Assembly: GCA_000827495.1 (NCBI GenBank)
Contig: KN817532.1
Location: 253,388-317,387 of the forward strand
DNA from: Hypholoma sublateritium FD-334 SS-4
Taxonomy: Eukaryota > Basidiomycota > Agaricomycetes > Agaricales > Strophariaceae
DNA: 64,000 nucleotides
Reading direction: 5' to 3'
Below are positions 44,256-56,222 of the stretch, piece by piece; the stretch's first letter is position 1; each line of letters opens with the position of its first letter. The notes beneath the pieces are model-generated. The model did not search any database. It worked only from the letters and a program-made list of their open reading frames with translations, and was not told the DNA's origin. The position numbers were made by a program, and so were the translations under genes.

Positions 44256-47200
44256 TTAGTCCGTGGATGATAACATGCCAATAGTAGCCAACACTGCGTT
44301 GCGCTGCATACAACAAGTCAGCTATGAGATAAATGGGGTGAGTAGAATACTTACATCTGCCGCCATGGCATTATAGGCCTCAGCAAGTGTCGAATCTCCC
44401 GGCAAGGACGAGTGCCGATATGATGCAGGAGTATCAGGAGGCCGTGGAACGTGTAGGAAAGTATGATGCGCAGATGAAGGAGCAGCAGACGATCCCCCAG
44501 ACATAATGCTGACTGACCGCGACCGTCTCGGTAGCCGCTCGGGGATCTTGAGGCCCAGCATCGCATACAACTCGTCTTGCGCTTCGATGAGGGCTTCGGT
44601 TTCTGAGGTTGGGGTATAGCCTGCCGATGCCGGCTGCTGAAAAAAATACAGTTAGCAACGTTCTATTAGGATTAGAGGAAACTCGCACGGAAGTGTGGGT
44701 AGCTACGTCAGTCATGAGATCTGGTGGTCGTGACCTTGGTATAGCCGGTACTGGAGGTATTCGCTGTGGGCGTGCTAGTGGACTCCTTGGTAGAATGTTA
44801 AATGGGTGGATGGCGCTTCCATGAGATGACAACTGGCTCAGTCTTTGGCTGGGTGTGCGGAGACCGGCCTTCGACACCCGGAGGCTCGATTTCCTAACAG
44901 CAGATATGCGGCTAGAGCGTCTAGACGACGCCGCGCTCTCCATCTTGTCGAGTTCGTTAGCGGCATCCTCTGCGTGCTGCCATGCCTCATCCCGCTCGGC
45001 CTCGAGAGTCTGGACCTGGTTCCGCAGGGCCTGGTTTTCGGAGACCTGCTTCAGGAAGCTGGTGTTGAGTTTGCGCAATGCCATGGCGAGTGCACTCCCT
45101 GTGTGGGTCTGGACGAGGGAGTCCAGGCGCCCGATCTGGGCGTCTACGCTATGCAATTCTTCGGCGAACCTGTCTAGCATAGCGCTGACGTCGCGCAGGT
45201 CGTCTACCATGCGCACGGCATACGCAGCCGTGTCCTCGTCGCCGCCTGCAACGTACATCCCCAGCGCCTCGATGAGAGCCGTCCGCCGGCGCGCCCATGA
45301 CTTGTACCGGCTCATCAGCTCCGCGCGTTGTGCCTCGAGGCGATCCTTTTCCTCTGGAATTTCGTGGTCGAGGATTTCGAGGCGCAGCAGGCGGATAGAC
45401 GACGCTTCCGCAGACTGCCGGATTGCACGCGACACAATATCTTGCAACTGAGCAGACGTGAACGTCCACTTCGCCGCCTCCATCGTGTACCCTCGCCATT
45501 TCGGTGATGGCGTCTGGAATTGCGGCGATGGCATCGCCGGCGCGTCGCGCGTGGAACGCCCGAACAGCGATCCACTCGCCACAGACGATACCGAGCCGGA
45601 TCGATCGCGCAGCGAGTGCGTCGGGAACCCAGTTATTGTGGCCTGACTTGGGCGGCGCGGGCCTGCGGGAAGCGGTGGGCGCATACGCCCGCGCTGGCTG
45701 GCCGAAATCGAGCTTTCGCGAACCAGCGCTGGTGCCCGGAGGTCGGGCAGCGGCGGCGTGTGCGCTACGGTCCAATCCACGCTTGTTGCCGGGCCGTTTG
45801 CCGGGCCGGCGGCGGTGCTTGCCGCCGGAAAGGCGAACGTCGCGTTGCCCGGAAACCCCGTCGTGGGCGTCTGGTCGTTGTGCGCGATGGCATCGCTGAT
45901 CGCCTGGTAGTATGGCGGCGGCGATCCAAGCGACGTGCCGCGGAAAATGTCCGAGTCGCGTCCGCCAATGAAACCTGCCTTGTACGTGAGCGAGGACTGT
46001 TCCTGCGGCGGCAGCGCGTTCGGGTTGGGAAGCGTGGTCGATGGTATGCTCGTGGCGCTGTCTCGCGCAGACGACGAGCCGTCGGTATCGGCACCGTTAA
46101 CAGCGACTGTGTGCTCTGACGGTGAGCCGGCGTTGGAAATAGTCAGCGCGGGCGGCATTCTTCCGCGGGTGGCCGCAGAACGCGCTTTTTGGGACGGTGT
46201 GGGCGAGGGAGGCGGCATCACTGGCGGTGGGGGTATAGCGTACGGTAAGTTAGCAGTTGGCAGCATGGTTGTGGTAAAAGCAGGAGGTAGGGAAGGAGCT
46301 GTGGGTATAGACGCAGGCTCTGGTATGGCGGCAGTCTGAAATTGGTTAATCGATGGTTGTATACGCAAAGATGCATGGGACGGAGTAGGAGAGTTAGAGA
46401 CGGCAGGTATGGGTGAAGATGACAATGAAGTGGGAGGAACAGGCGGGACAGGCGGAAGCGTGCGCTGGCGTCTGCTAGTTGAGCTTTCGGACGGACTATA
46501 CATTGAGCCGCTTGTGTCCGATTCTTGGCTGACGCTGGGAGCTAGGCTGGACGTCCTGCTGAATCGCGTACTTGCGACTGACAGACGATTAGATTCCGTA
46601 GGGTCCTCTTCCTCGCTCAGCGCTGCCGCCGTTGCTGCGCCTTTCTCTTCTTTGCTAGTTTCTATAGCAGCTTTGCTGGGGCCGGAAATAATCGTCAGGT
46701 CCTCCATGGGCTCCTCACACAGCTGCTCGGCGACTTGGGCAATGTCGACCAAGCGCGGCGCCGACGTCGACGGCGAGCGCGACCGCGCGGGCTCCTTGGG
46801 CCTGATTCGGCTCCCGCTCGGCTGGCGCGCGTGGCCACCCGTCGTCCCCGCGCGGTTCAGTAAGAGCGCCTGAGCGAAACTCTGAGATCCCGCACGTGGC
46901 AACGTCGCCGAGCGCGGTACCACTGCCGGTGCCTCCGCCCCCTCCGCCAAGGAGGGCATCGAAGACGCCTCACTGGAATCACCCGTCAGCATCGGGCTGA
47001 ACATATTTGGCGTTTCAGGGAACTGCTGTGCGACGCCACCGTCCTCATCTGTTGGCGTATTGGATTCGACAAGCTGTGGGCCGACGGTGATCTTGTAAGT
47101 GCCCGCATCTTTGGAGTCGCGCAGCACCTTGATTGGACTTGGCGCGCTACCTGCACGCGTGCGGTTGAAGATAGTGCTAACGGGGGGCGGCGCGAGGAAG

Positions 47201-49183
47201 TCAGGCGCGATCGAGCTCGTTTTGGACGACGAGCTGTGTGTGCTACTCGGAGACGGTGCCTGTAGCGTAACAATTCCCCAAATAAGTAGGTTGTCTGCAA
47301 CACTAGTGCAGACACTCACCTGGGCACTCACGTTTGTCTCCGCTACGCTGAGAAGGGACGGTGCTCTTGAGAAGTTACGGTCAGATGGGCGTCGCGGTAA
47401 CGTCGCAGAGTCATGACGTGCTGTATAAAATGGTGTCAATGGTGCTTGTATCTAAACAAATTTCGGACATACTCCGTGGACTGCCACTCGACGGGCTCCG
47501 GCCGCCAAACGGACGCGTCGATTCACGCCTCTCGGGGTTCCTGTATGGTATTGGGGGCGATAGTTGTGAACTTGACTCTTCACTGATCGGTGAGAATGCG
47601 GGTTGAAAGCCGGATGTGGACGCTATGTCAGGTGTCTCGGGAAGCGAGTAGTAGTTCAGCACGCCGTCCAGATCGCGCCCCGAAGGTGGTCCCTCTGAGG
47701 ACAGAGGAGAAAGCTCAGGGGAGATAAGCTGCGAGTCGAGCGGGAAGTGCTGGATAGACGATTGATACTCATCGGGGAGGCTGCTCTGCTTCGAATTGTG
47801 CTTCGAGCTGTGCCCGTCCTCTGACGTCAGGTATGGAAGTTTTGGCGTCGGCGGCAGCGGCAGCGGCGAGCGGGGCACAGGTGGTGTGCGTCGTGCGTCG
47901 GGTGTGGGTGTGGAGGGATGGATGATGTCGGCCATGTCGAATTCCCTGCCAGGACTAAGGAGGGGGCTCGAGCGCGCAGAGGGTGTCGACGGCGGTTTGG
48001 GTAACGCTTTGACACTACTCCCGCTTCCTTGCCGGGTCAAGGCCTCTGCACTTTTATTCCCTCGTTCCGCAGCCTCTCGCAGCTTTTTCGGTGGTCGGTA
48101 CAGCGCTTCGGCATCAGATGGTATGGGTGGGGCATCTGGGCCGATTGAGAACAAGTCTTCGCTGTATGCTCCGTAGCTATGTTCTGCTCGGGGCAAGGTG
48201 GTAGAGTCGGACCGTGTGAGGCCTCCGGCTCCACGAAGGAACCTCGAAGCACGGTTGTCGGAAGGTAGAATAAACGAGTTAGACATTAAAGCGCGAGCCA
48301 ACGTGGATCCGGAGACGGCTGAAGAGATTAGTTCTTCAGCTGTAGACAATGGGCGCGTGGGTCTGGATGATGGTGGCGCGTCTGTCGAGCCATTCTTGTG
48401 ATTCGAACTCCCAGAAGAGGCGTTGGGCTTGGGAGACGACCTTGAAGGTGGAGTTTGTGATTGATCCTGTGGTGTATGTAAACATCAGCCCGTTTTCTGG
48501 TTGGTTCGACTTACCAGACGGTTGAACTCATCGAAGTCAGGCATCTTGCCGAAATGAGATGGCTGCAAAAGTCAAAATGAGTATGGAGCGCGCAGTGTAA
48601 TGATGTAGGATCATCTGGTACTGACGTTCATTGCCTGTAGGTTTGCAATCACATCTTCCGACGACGATGCTGAGACACTCTCATCGTCCCGTCCATCCTG
48701 CAGCGGTGGTGTCGGATCTGTCCGGCCATTATTTGCCCTCCCGCTCCCGGCTGCCGACGCTAACGGCGACTCATTCCGCAACCCACTCCCCCCTGCCTTT
48801 GGAACCCCTTGCAGCATTGCCTCTGGAAATTGGGCCATGAAATTTGACGCGAACCAATCTGTAAGGGCCTCCGGGGACAATTCAATGTCCAATTTGACCT
48901 GAGGAGAGATTGTAGTGTCTGCCTTCGTCACTCTTGGACTGTCATCGAAAATGGCTTTTTCGAATTCGTCGTTGGGCCTCCCTCCATCAAAATCCAACGA
49001 ATACCGCGACTGGTTGTTGATATCAATTACATCTGCCCTGTGATACTCTGGGGGAGCGGGTGGTGGTGGTGGTGGCGGGGTTGGCGCTCGCGGCTCTCCG
49101 CGCCGTATGGTGAATGGGGACTTCAAGTTGCTGCCGCCAGCCTTCGACTTGAACCCGGTGATGAAAGAGGGAAGCGCGGGCAT
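44256..49183 (-). CDS. Very long disordered protein with C-terminal coiled coil
   Basis: Seven exons (49183-48626, 48562-48515, 48466-47473, 47420-47320, 47259-44689, 44636-44355, 44303-44256), all phases closing, give 1533 residues. Almost the whole N-terminal 1000 residues are Ser/Pro/Thr-rich, including a Pro run near residue 40. A structured region follows, starting with WRGYTMEAAKWTFTSAQLQDIV and continuing as long charged helices (LEAQRAELMSRYKSWARRR, and ENQALRNQVQTLEAERDEAW), a clear coiled coil. A basic Ser/Arg patch and a short tail close the protein. Fungal proteins of this build are often cortical or polarity scaffolds, but I cannot name the family. It is convergent with SCC3, 279 bp apart. 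Confidence 0.8.
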
Positions 49184-52100
49184 TCCGAGCACGTTGAGAG
49201 GCCTCGCGGAGACAATTCACGACGCCAGAGGTAGTTCCGTTGCGACTAGGCCCGCCAGTGATCAAGGAATGCCGAAATAGCAGGATGACATGGATGGCAA
49301 GGAAACTAAATCAATCAGGCCCGTGTGTTTGTTGGTGTATGACAAGTAATTGGCCGACATCTTATCTGGGTGGACCCGGCAGAACGGCATGTTGTGGATC
49401 AGGGAAATATAGCTGTGGGACTTCCTTCCAGGTGATGCGGTCATTATGAACAATCCACAAGGCTGTGAAAGTAGTACCAGTGGCTGTGGACTGGCTGTGA
49501 AAGACTTCGGTTGAATAGAGCAGTGCAGTAGAAATCTGCAGCCTGTGTAAGAGCCTCCAGGCAAGTTTTGGCCTTGATTAGAGTTTGAAATTTTGAAAAC
49601 TCATCACCGGGCTGATTGGCGAGCCCTGGAGCTCCAGAACAGTGTTTCGGAGCGTTGGCGTTTCGGTGCACTTTACATAATCGCTATCGCATCTTCGCCG
49701 GGCCGGATAGCGGCCTGGACGCCAGTTCAAAAATCCATGATAGCGATTTTGAAAAGCAGGAGACGAACTTATTACACAACCACAGGGGTACATACATGCC
49801 TCAGCAAGGTACGTATACATAAATATCTTCTAACGTCTCGGGGACGTCCCCGCAAGGACCTTGATGGATATCATCAGCGTATTCTTACATTATCTACGTA
49901 CAGTACTGATTCATTCAATCTACTTACACTTGTTCTTCACACATGTCCAACACATGCCAGTGCCAGAGGAGTCTCAACATTTCCAGGCTGGCCGTCATTC
50001 TTGATTGTCAAAGCGCCGGAGAATGACTTCCCCTCCAGAAAACGCAATAATGAAAAACGAAGCTAAGTAATGTTGCAACTTTCTAGTGCAAGATATATCA
50101 ATCTGTGATTATTGTCTGCCAAGGATATTTAAAAAGCAAAATCACTTAAGCCAACATCGACTCGAATCTTTCTTACGGTGATTCTACTCAACCTGAAAAT
50201 TTCCAATCTCTGTCAGCAGCGTGCCACCCCTGAGACTGCCTCGTGCAACACCCATAACGACATGACTTGCGCACTTGCACTTCTCTTCGTATACTATTCC
50301 ATACCTGACACCCCCAAAGGCGGCGGGGGGCCATGTTCTTGGGTATCATTATGACAGCTCTATCTCACAGACACCTTGTTCTGTGACCATGCATTGCATA
50401 CCGTGTACACATCTCATCCCATTGGTGGCTGGCGAATGCCTAGAAGTGTTCCCAGAATATCGATCATATCAAGAGATAGAATCTTCAATACACGGCTGCC
50501 TGAGCAGAAGCTCAGCCTCATGCCTTGATTGCTGCTCTCCCACCGAGGTCAATTGCTGGAGCAACAGCGGTCTTGGAGACTTTCGTCATATGGTCAAAGT
50601 TGAATTTGAATTTGTCTGAATGTGGCTGGTAATTAATTGTGAGTAATTCAGAGGTCATCCTGAAAGCATTATCTATTTCTTAAATGATGCCCACGTTGCT
50701 GACAGCGTTCAAAAATGTCGATGGATATCAGTCGACTCGGATTTCCCTGCGGAATTTAAGTGGGTTGCGCGTCTAACCGAGGGGCGACGCTGACGGGTAT
50801 CCTTGCGTGCAAAGGCGTGCAACTGTCCGCACGGTGAGAGAATTCAAAGTCGAGAAGGGCGTCGCGAGGGGACCCTTGCCTGATCGCTGAAAGGAGAGCC
50901 GCATTTGGTCTGCGCGGCTCACGGACGTTGAATAGGCGCCGGCTCCATGTCGATTTCAGGGTATCAGACTTGCCACAGCGTGCCACCCCCACATACAAAA
51001 CTCTCACGCACTGGAGTGTACTGACTGGTCAATGCGGCCTTCGTGGATAGCGGTCAAGCCGCATCAAGAATGCATCAGCACAGTCTTCTTGATAGAACCG
51101 TTCATGAAGATGCGATTCATCAATGATCCTGACCGCTCTCCTCGGTCTTCGCTGGAGATTCTTGGCTAAAAAAAAAAACTACGGGAGACAGAAGGGAGAT
51201 CCAGCCTTCATTTGGCGGGTAGAAATTTGCAAGTGCCAAGATGGAGTCATACATGCGTCATAGTACTTAGTACGGAGCACACTTTCTTGCTATATGAGAA
51301 AGCTAATACCAATTGTTTACATACTTACGTACTTTTGTGGGATACAAGTGGATTTTAATACTGTGGCAAAGATCTAGAGAAAGCCTGATGTATTTGCTTT
51401 CAAGGTGACAACCATTGGGAGGCAGAATAGGTACAAAGAAAGGCAGCACACACTATTCTCGAAAACCCCAATAATAACTGTGTCGTTGTATTGACGGTGA
51501 TATGAGTCCTCCGTTTGGCAGATCTATATATCAGTTCAAACTTCGTATCAGAGAACGAATTTTTACAGGGAGGGTGATTGTGTTCTAGCAATGCAGTTCT
51601 GGCCTCAATGATAATGCTGAATCCCTTGGTTGTAAACTTGTAATGATATGTATCAATCAAGGACACCAAGGGATACTTAATCGCCACCCATCTCGACCTG
51701 CGAACTATGATGCTAACACTGGCAGTTGATGAAAACCTCTGGGATTATCTAAACCGGCCTACAGGCATATACTACTCTTTCAACCTTCGTGATCTGCGTC
51801 GGACGTCTGCTTTTGAAAAGGCATACTTAGCCAGTGTTCCTAACTTAAACTAACCTCCTGTAGCCATCAACTATGGTCGTCGACGCATTTCATCGGATTG
51901 AAGATACATTGACCCAGTATAGAAAAAGACTCTTTATTTGGTTATAAGATCTGCCTCGCTTCGCTGCGGAAAAGATTGGGTAATTCCAAGATTAAATGGG
52001 TGGGGCTGAACGATATGGTCGTGTGGCCCAAGCAATCATTATGGCACGTAAAATAATAAATCTCGCCAGAATCAACAGGAAAAGGGCCGGAAATCAAGAA

Positions 52101-55100
52101 GAAATGAATTAACATACAGTGTACAGGTTTGAATTTATGACGACAACGCATCACAACTTGTCAAAAAGCCAGTGAACAGCAGAAACTGAAATCTTGCCTC
52201 GGTGACACATCCTGCCAGAAAGAACCGATTTGATCCCGACATTCCCGGTGACTACCAGGTTAAAGTTATCAATGGTGATGCAGCCCAGTACAACTCTATT
52301 TTGCTGACTCGGACTTGAGCAGGACCCTAGAGACTGGCATTATCAATGGTGGTATGTAGGGGTGTATTATGTACAACCCCGAATACAGATGACGACAGCG
52401 CCTGCCAGCCCAATCGCGCAGTCCCAGCGCACCAGAGCGCACCGCCCACCGACATATCTACCGGCGCCATCAATGATCGCGCCAAGTATGGAAGTAGGCG
52501 CGAGCCTCGTGTTATCGCGGCGCCTATTTAGGAGATATATTGAAGCGTTAGGGCACTAGTAGCCAACCGTCAGAACACACCCCGTTCTGATGGGCTGCGC
52601 CACAGGTTACCGTTTCACTCGCGTCCCCACGGTACCATACACTGGCTGTTTATGTACAGCTGATACATGATCAACAAACGCCGCGCAATATTACAAAGTT
52701 ATGCTAGGATTCAATGAGAATTCATTTCAAATTTATTTGACTCAGAATATTACATTCAACTCAATTGTAACTACGTGCTCATCTTTGACCTCTCCTATGT
52801 ATTCAGGTTTACCGTTCATATTCATTCAAGTCAATTCTGCAATAGTCAGCTCGAGAACGGATGAGCCTGTGCTATTCATTTCGCAAACAGCCGCTTAAAA
52901 ATTTCCTGAGCTGAGTACGATGCAAATCCTGACAGGCCCTCATAATTTCGTACCACCCTGAGTACAATTCTGATCCAAGGAACAATAAGAATGGACGAGA
53001 TGCGCCGACGTGATTGGGATATTCTTGAAATCAATTCAAAAGCAGGCGAGGTTAGGTTAAGTAAATCCACCCTCGGTGTGTCACATCTCAGATAGCACTG
53101 ATCGAATCGAACACGAGGCGCGTAAATACATACAGCAAAAGAAATGAGCGAGTTACCTCCTAACGATGTAGGTGGTAGGTCTACGGTTCTTTAGCTTTTG
53201 GAAGTTTCGATGCTGCCACAAAATTAAATAACGTTGAATTGCCGCCCTGCGGCAGAGGCGGTGGGGAGTACTATATATATGCCGCTGACATTGCTCGTAG
53301 CAAATGCCGATGCAACGTAATTCTATCGCTGGACGCAGTAGGCACTAGAAGACTCTGTTCATCTCGCTCAACCGAGGGAATGGGTTAGAGGCCGCGCATG
53401 TCGATGGACGACAAGGGCAGTTTATGAGGAGTGAAAACGCGTCTTGACATAAATACATAGGCATTTGTGCTTCGGTTATCCAACACGAGGTGAGCGAGTA
53501 ATCGCTGATAGAGGATATTAAAAAACACCCACACCGATACTTTGTTTTCAAGCTTTTGTTTCGACAAAAAGAAATCTTTGCGCCCTCGGACCGTGACTCC
53601 TGTAACGATTGACGCGCAGCGATAACTTAGCGCAGCAGGTAATCAAATCGCGCTTCAAGATTGGGGCCTTTTCGGTCAATTCCAAATTCCCGGCATCGAT
53701 TTCGAATTGTTCACTAGGTCGAAGGAAGCTGCCCGGCTAACAGCCGCTCACGAAGATGCGCCAACGTTCTCCACACAATACCATAAGATAAAATTTCTCT
53801 AAAGCGCGAGACGCTTCCAAGACGCTTCCACGGATGGATTGACATGAGAAGCCATGGTGCTCAGACAAGTGCTGAACAGCAACGATGGCAGTTTGCTGAT
53901 GGGCGTAATGTTTAAATAATCGTGGGATGGGAGCACGCTGCGAGTTAGGGGAACAAGGACAGACCTCGAGGCTCGTGTGCCCTCGGCGAATTAGTTTATT
54001 CTGCTGCACGACATTAAATGTTGGTCTCCTGTTGGACCAATACAGATTACAAGCGTAGTTAATAGCGCTCAAACTTTACGTTGACAGCATCCAGAGCTTA
54101 GATAGTCCGGCAGTCAATTATGGCCTCAGGAGTATGCAGACAGGTCACAGTTGACGTCCAAGTTGAAGGTAATAGCCGTTGCGTGATATGCCAATTCCAG
54201 GATTACGGTCAATGGAGCTATAAGGGTGATAGAAGGAGGTGAACAGTGGGGCAGACCTCGGCGTCTGGGTCAGCAGAGAGACTAGATCGGGATGACACTA
54301 TGCCGCCGGGGGTGGAGCTCCGAACTGGGCAGGACAGAACAATAACGAAAATGAAGGAGGACACGAGTAGAGATCACGTCTAGTGTAGGCTTAACTAGTC
54401 AAGGAGTGTGTTGGGGCTACCAGGGGCTTCCGTGCAGCTGCTCAGACATCCTGTTTCTTTAATTCATTAGTGCAATCTGATCTGACTTACATGACGCAAG
54501 ACTCATCGAGGGCTGATTTGTGACAATGGGCACGGGCAAGGCACCGCTGATCAATTTCTTGCAGGTCGAGCCGGCCGATCGATGCGAGTGAATTGAACGT
54601 TACGCATCCATAAAGGGGCACGCATTTGTTGTCAGTCGACAAGATAAGCCTGCACAAGATTAACCTGTATCCAGGTGTGCATTTAGATTAGGGCGTTGAA
54701 ACCGCATTAGGTGGTGGAGAAATGTAGCGAGTTTTACAGTATGTATGTGGATTGTATGTGGATGGTGGTTGCGAGAGTGTGGACGTCCGGGTCGAACTCA
54801 ACTCCACGAAGGCCTGTGCGAAAATAATGGATTATTGATGACTAATCATCTCCGCTAACCTGCTGGACCGGCCCAAGCCGGCCGGCCGTTATGTATAAAG
54901 TGGCTAACCTTCAACAGCAAGAACCCACTAGCTGAAACCACAATCAACCACAAATCCGAACTCTACACTTGTGTATCATTGTGGTCAAAGTACGTCAGAC
55001 GACCACTATTGCAATGAAGCTGGTACCCAGAACGGTCTTACACAAGCCATCCGACTGTACTCTGTACAAAAATTGTACAAAAAGGTCGCGGTAGGTAAGC

Positions 55101-56222
55101 CGATGCAATCTCTTCCAGATCTCTTCCAAGGAGAACCGCGCAACGGCCGGGCAGCGCGCGCTCACGCCGACTGTGACAGCTCCCATTTCCGAGTCGAGTC
55201 CCCAATGCCTCGACTCGGATTCGTGTGGATTGCGGGCGCCGGCCTCTGGCCGACAAGCGACGAGGCAACATCACGTCTCAACGTTTACAGACCCTCTACC
55301 ATCCTACACTTGTTTCAAGCTTATTTTCTTTCAATAATTGCCTTGATCCAGATAATCCTTTCAGAGTTTATCACATTTCAATTCCCCTCCGAGGTAAGAA
55401 TTCGAGAAGCAATGGAATGGTGCTACAACAAAAGTAGACAACCTCCATGTGCAACACTTTAATACCTTTTTAATGCGAGAAGACGCCAACAGATAGACTC
55501 GGCTGCTGTCTGATTCTTCGGGGCATCGGGCTGCGGGCAAATCAACTGCATAAGTATGTATGTTGTGAAGTATTTACTACGGATATCTAGGTGGCCGTGG
55601 TAAATGCCAGTGACATGCGTTAGCCGATTTTGGTTGACAACGATTGGCAAGTGGAGCCCGAAAGAATGGCGCAGCTGTTTTTTTTCTTCTTCAGAGTGAG
55701 CCTCCGCAAACATGACCTGCATTTGCAAGAGCGGATGTGCTAAGGTGGGGTGATGAGTACGGGTTATTGGATAAATCATTCTGATGATTGATTTGATTTG
55801 TTTGTAAGGAACAGATACTGGTTTCGGCAATAAATGAAATTTGCGCGTGCAGGGATGAACTCGCTTATCTGGAAACGACACTAAGATCTTTTGAAACAAG
55901 GTTGATGACTGTGGGATGCAGCACGTTTTTCAGCCTCAACGGTTGTTCTCTTAGGAAGTTTGGAGATTCCTAAGCTCTTTCTCGCACACCCACCTCCGTC
56001 TTCCCAGTCTGCTTCTTTCCGCCGTCACGCCAGTGATCTTGCACGGCTGGAGTACTTACGGCAAGAAAGGGCAGCCTGGAAACCTTCCGGGGATTTATAA
56101 ACCCACGGACTCCAGTTTTCTGCATTCCGATTGCTGTCCTCTTCATTGACGGACGCGTCTCAGCCCATTTCCGCTCACCTTCCATATTACAAAAGTAGGC
56201 TATACACCCTGTACACCACGCC
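49184..56222. other. Seven-kilobase gene-poor region
   Basis: This is the longest interval without a supportable gene. The sequence is AT-rich over large parts (for example 51200-52200 and 52650-53100), with many stops in all frames. The longest frames (49593-50066 and 54971-55462 on plus, 55459-55899 on minus) have no recognisable content. A TATA-like element at 54894-54900 follows a GC-rich CCGGCCGGCC block. I found no reverse transcriptase, transposase or long terminal repeat by eye. Confidence 0.45.

Noticed and set aside
50756..51007. Minus-strand frame with a P-loop-like GVARCGKS
   Set aside because: It starts at GTG, is only 83 codons, lacks any other G-box and lies in a region full of stops. 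A chance match is more likely than a GTPase.
55459..55899. 146-codon minus-strand frame in the gene-poor region
   Set aside because: There is no recognisable family, no splice context and no compositional bias. It could be chance in an AT-rich region.
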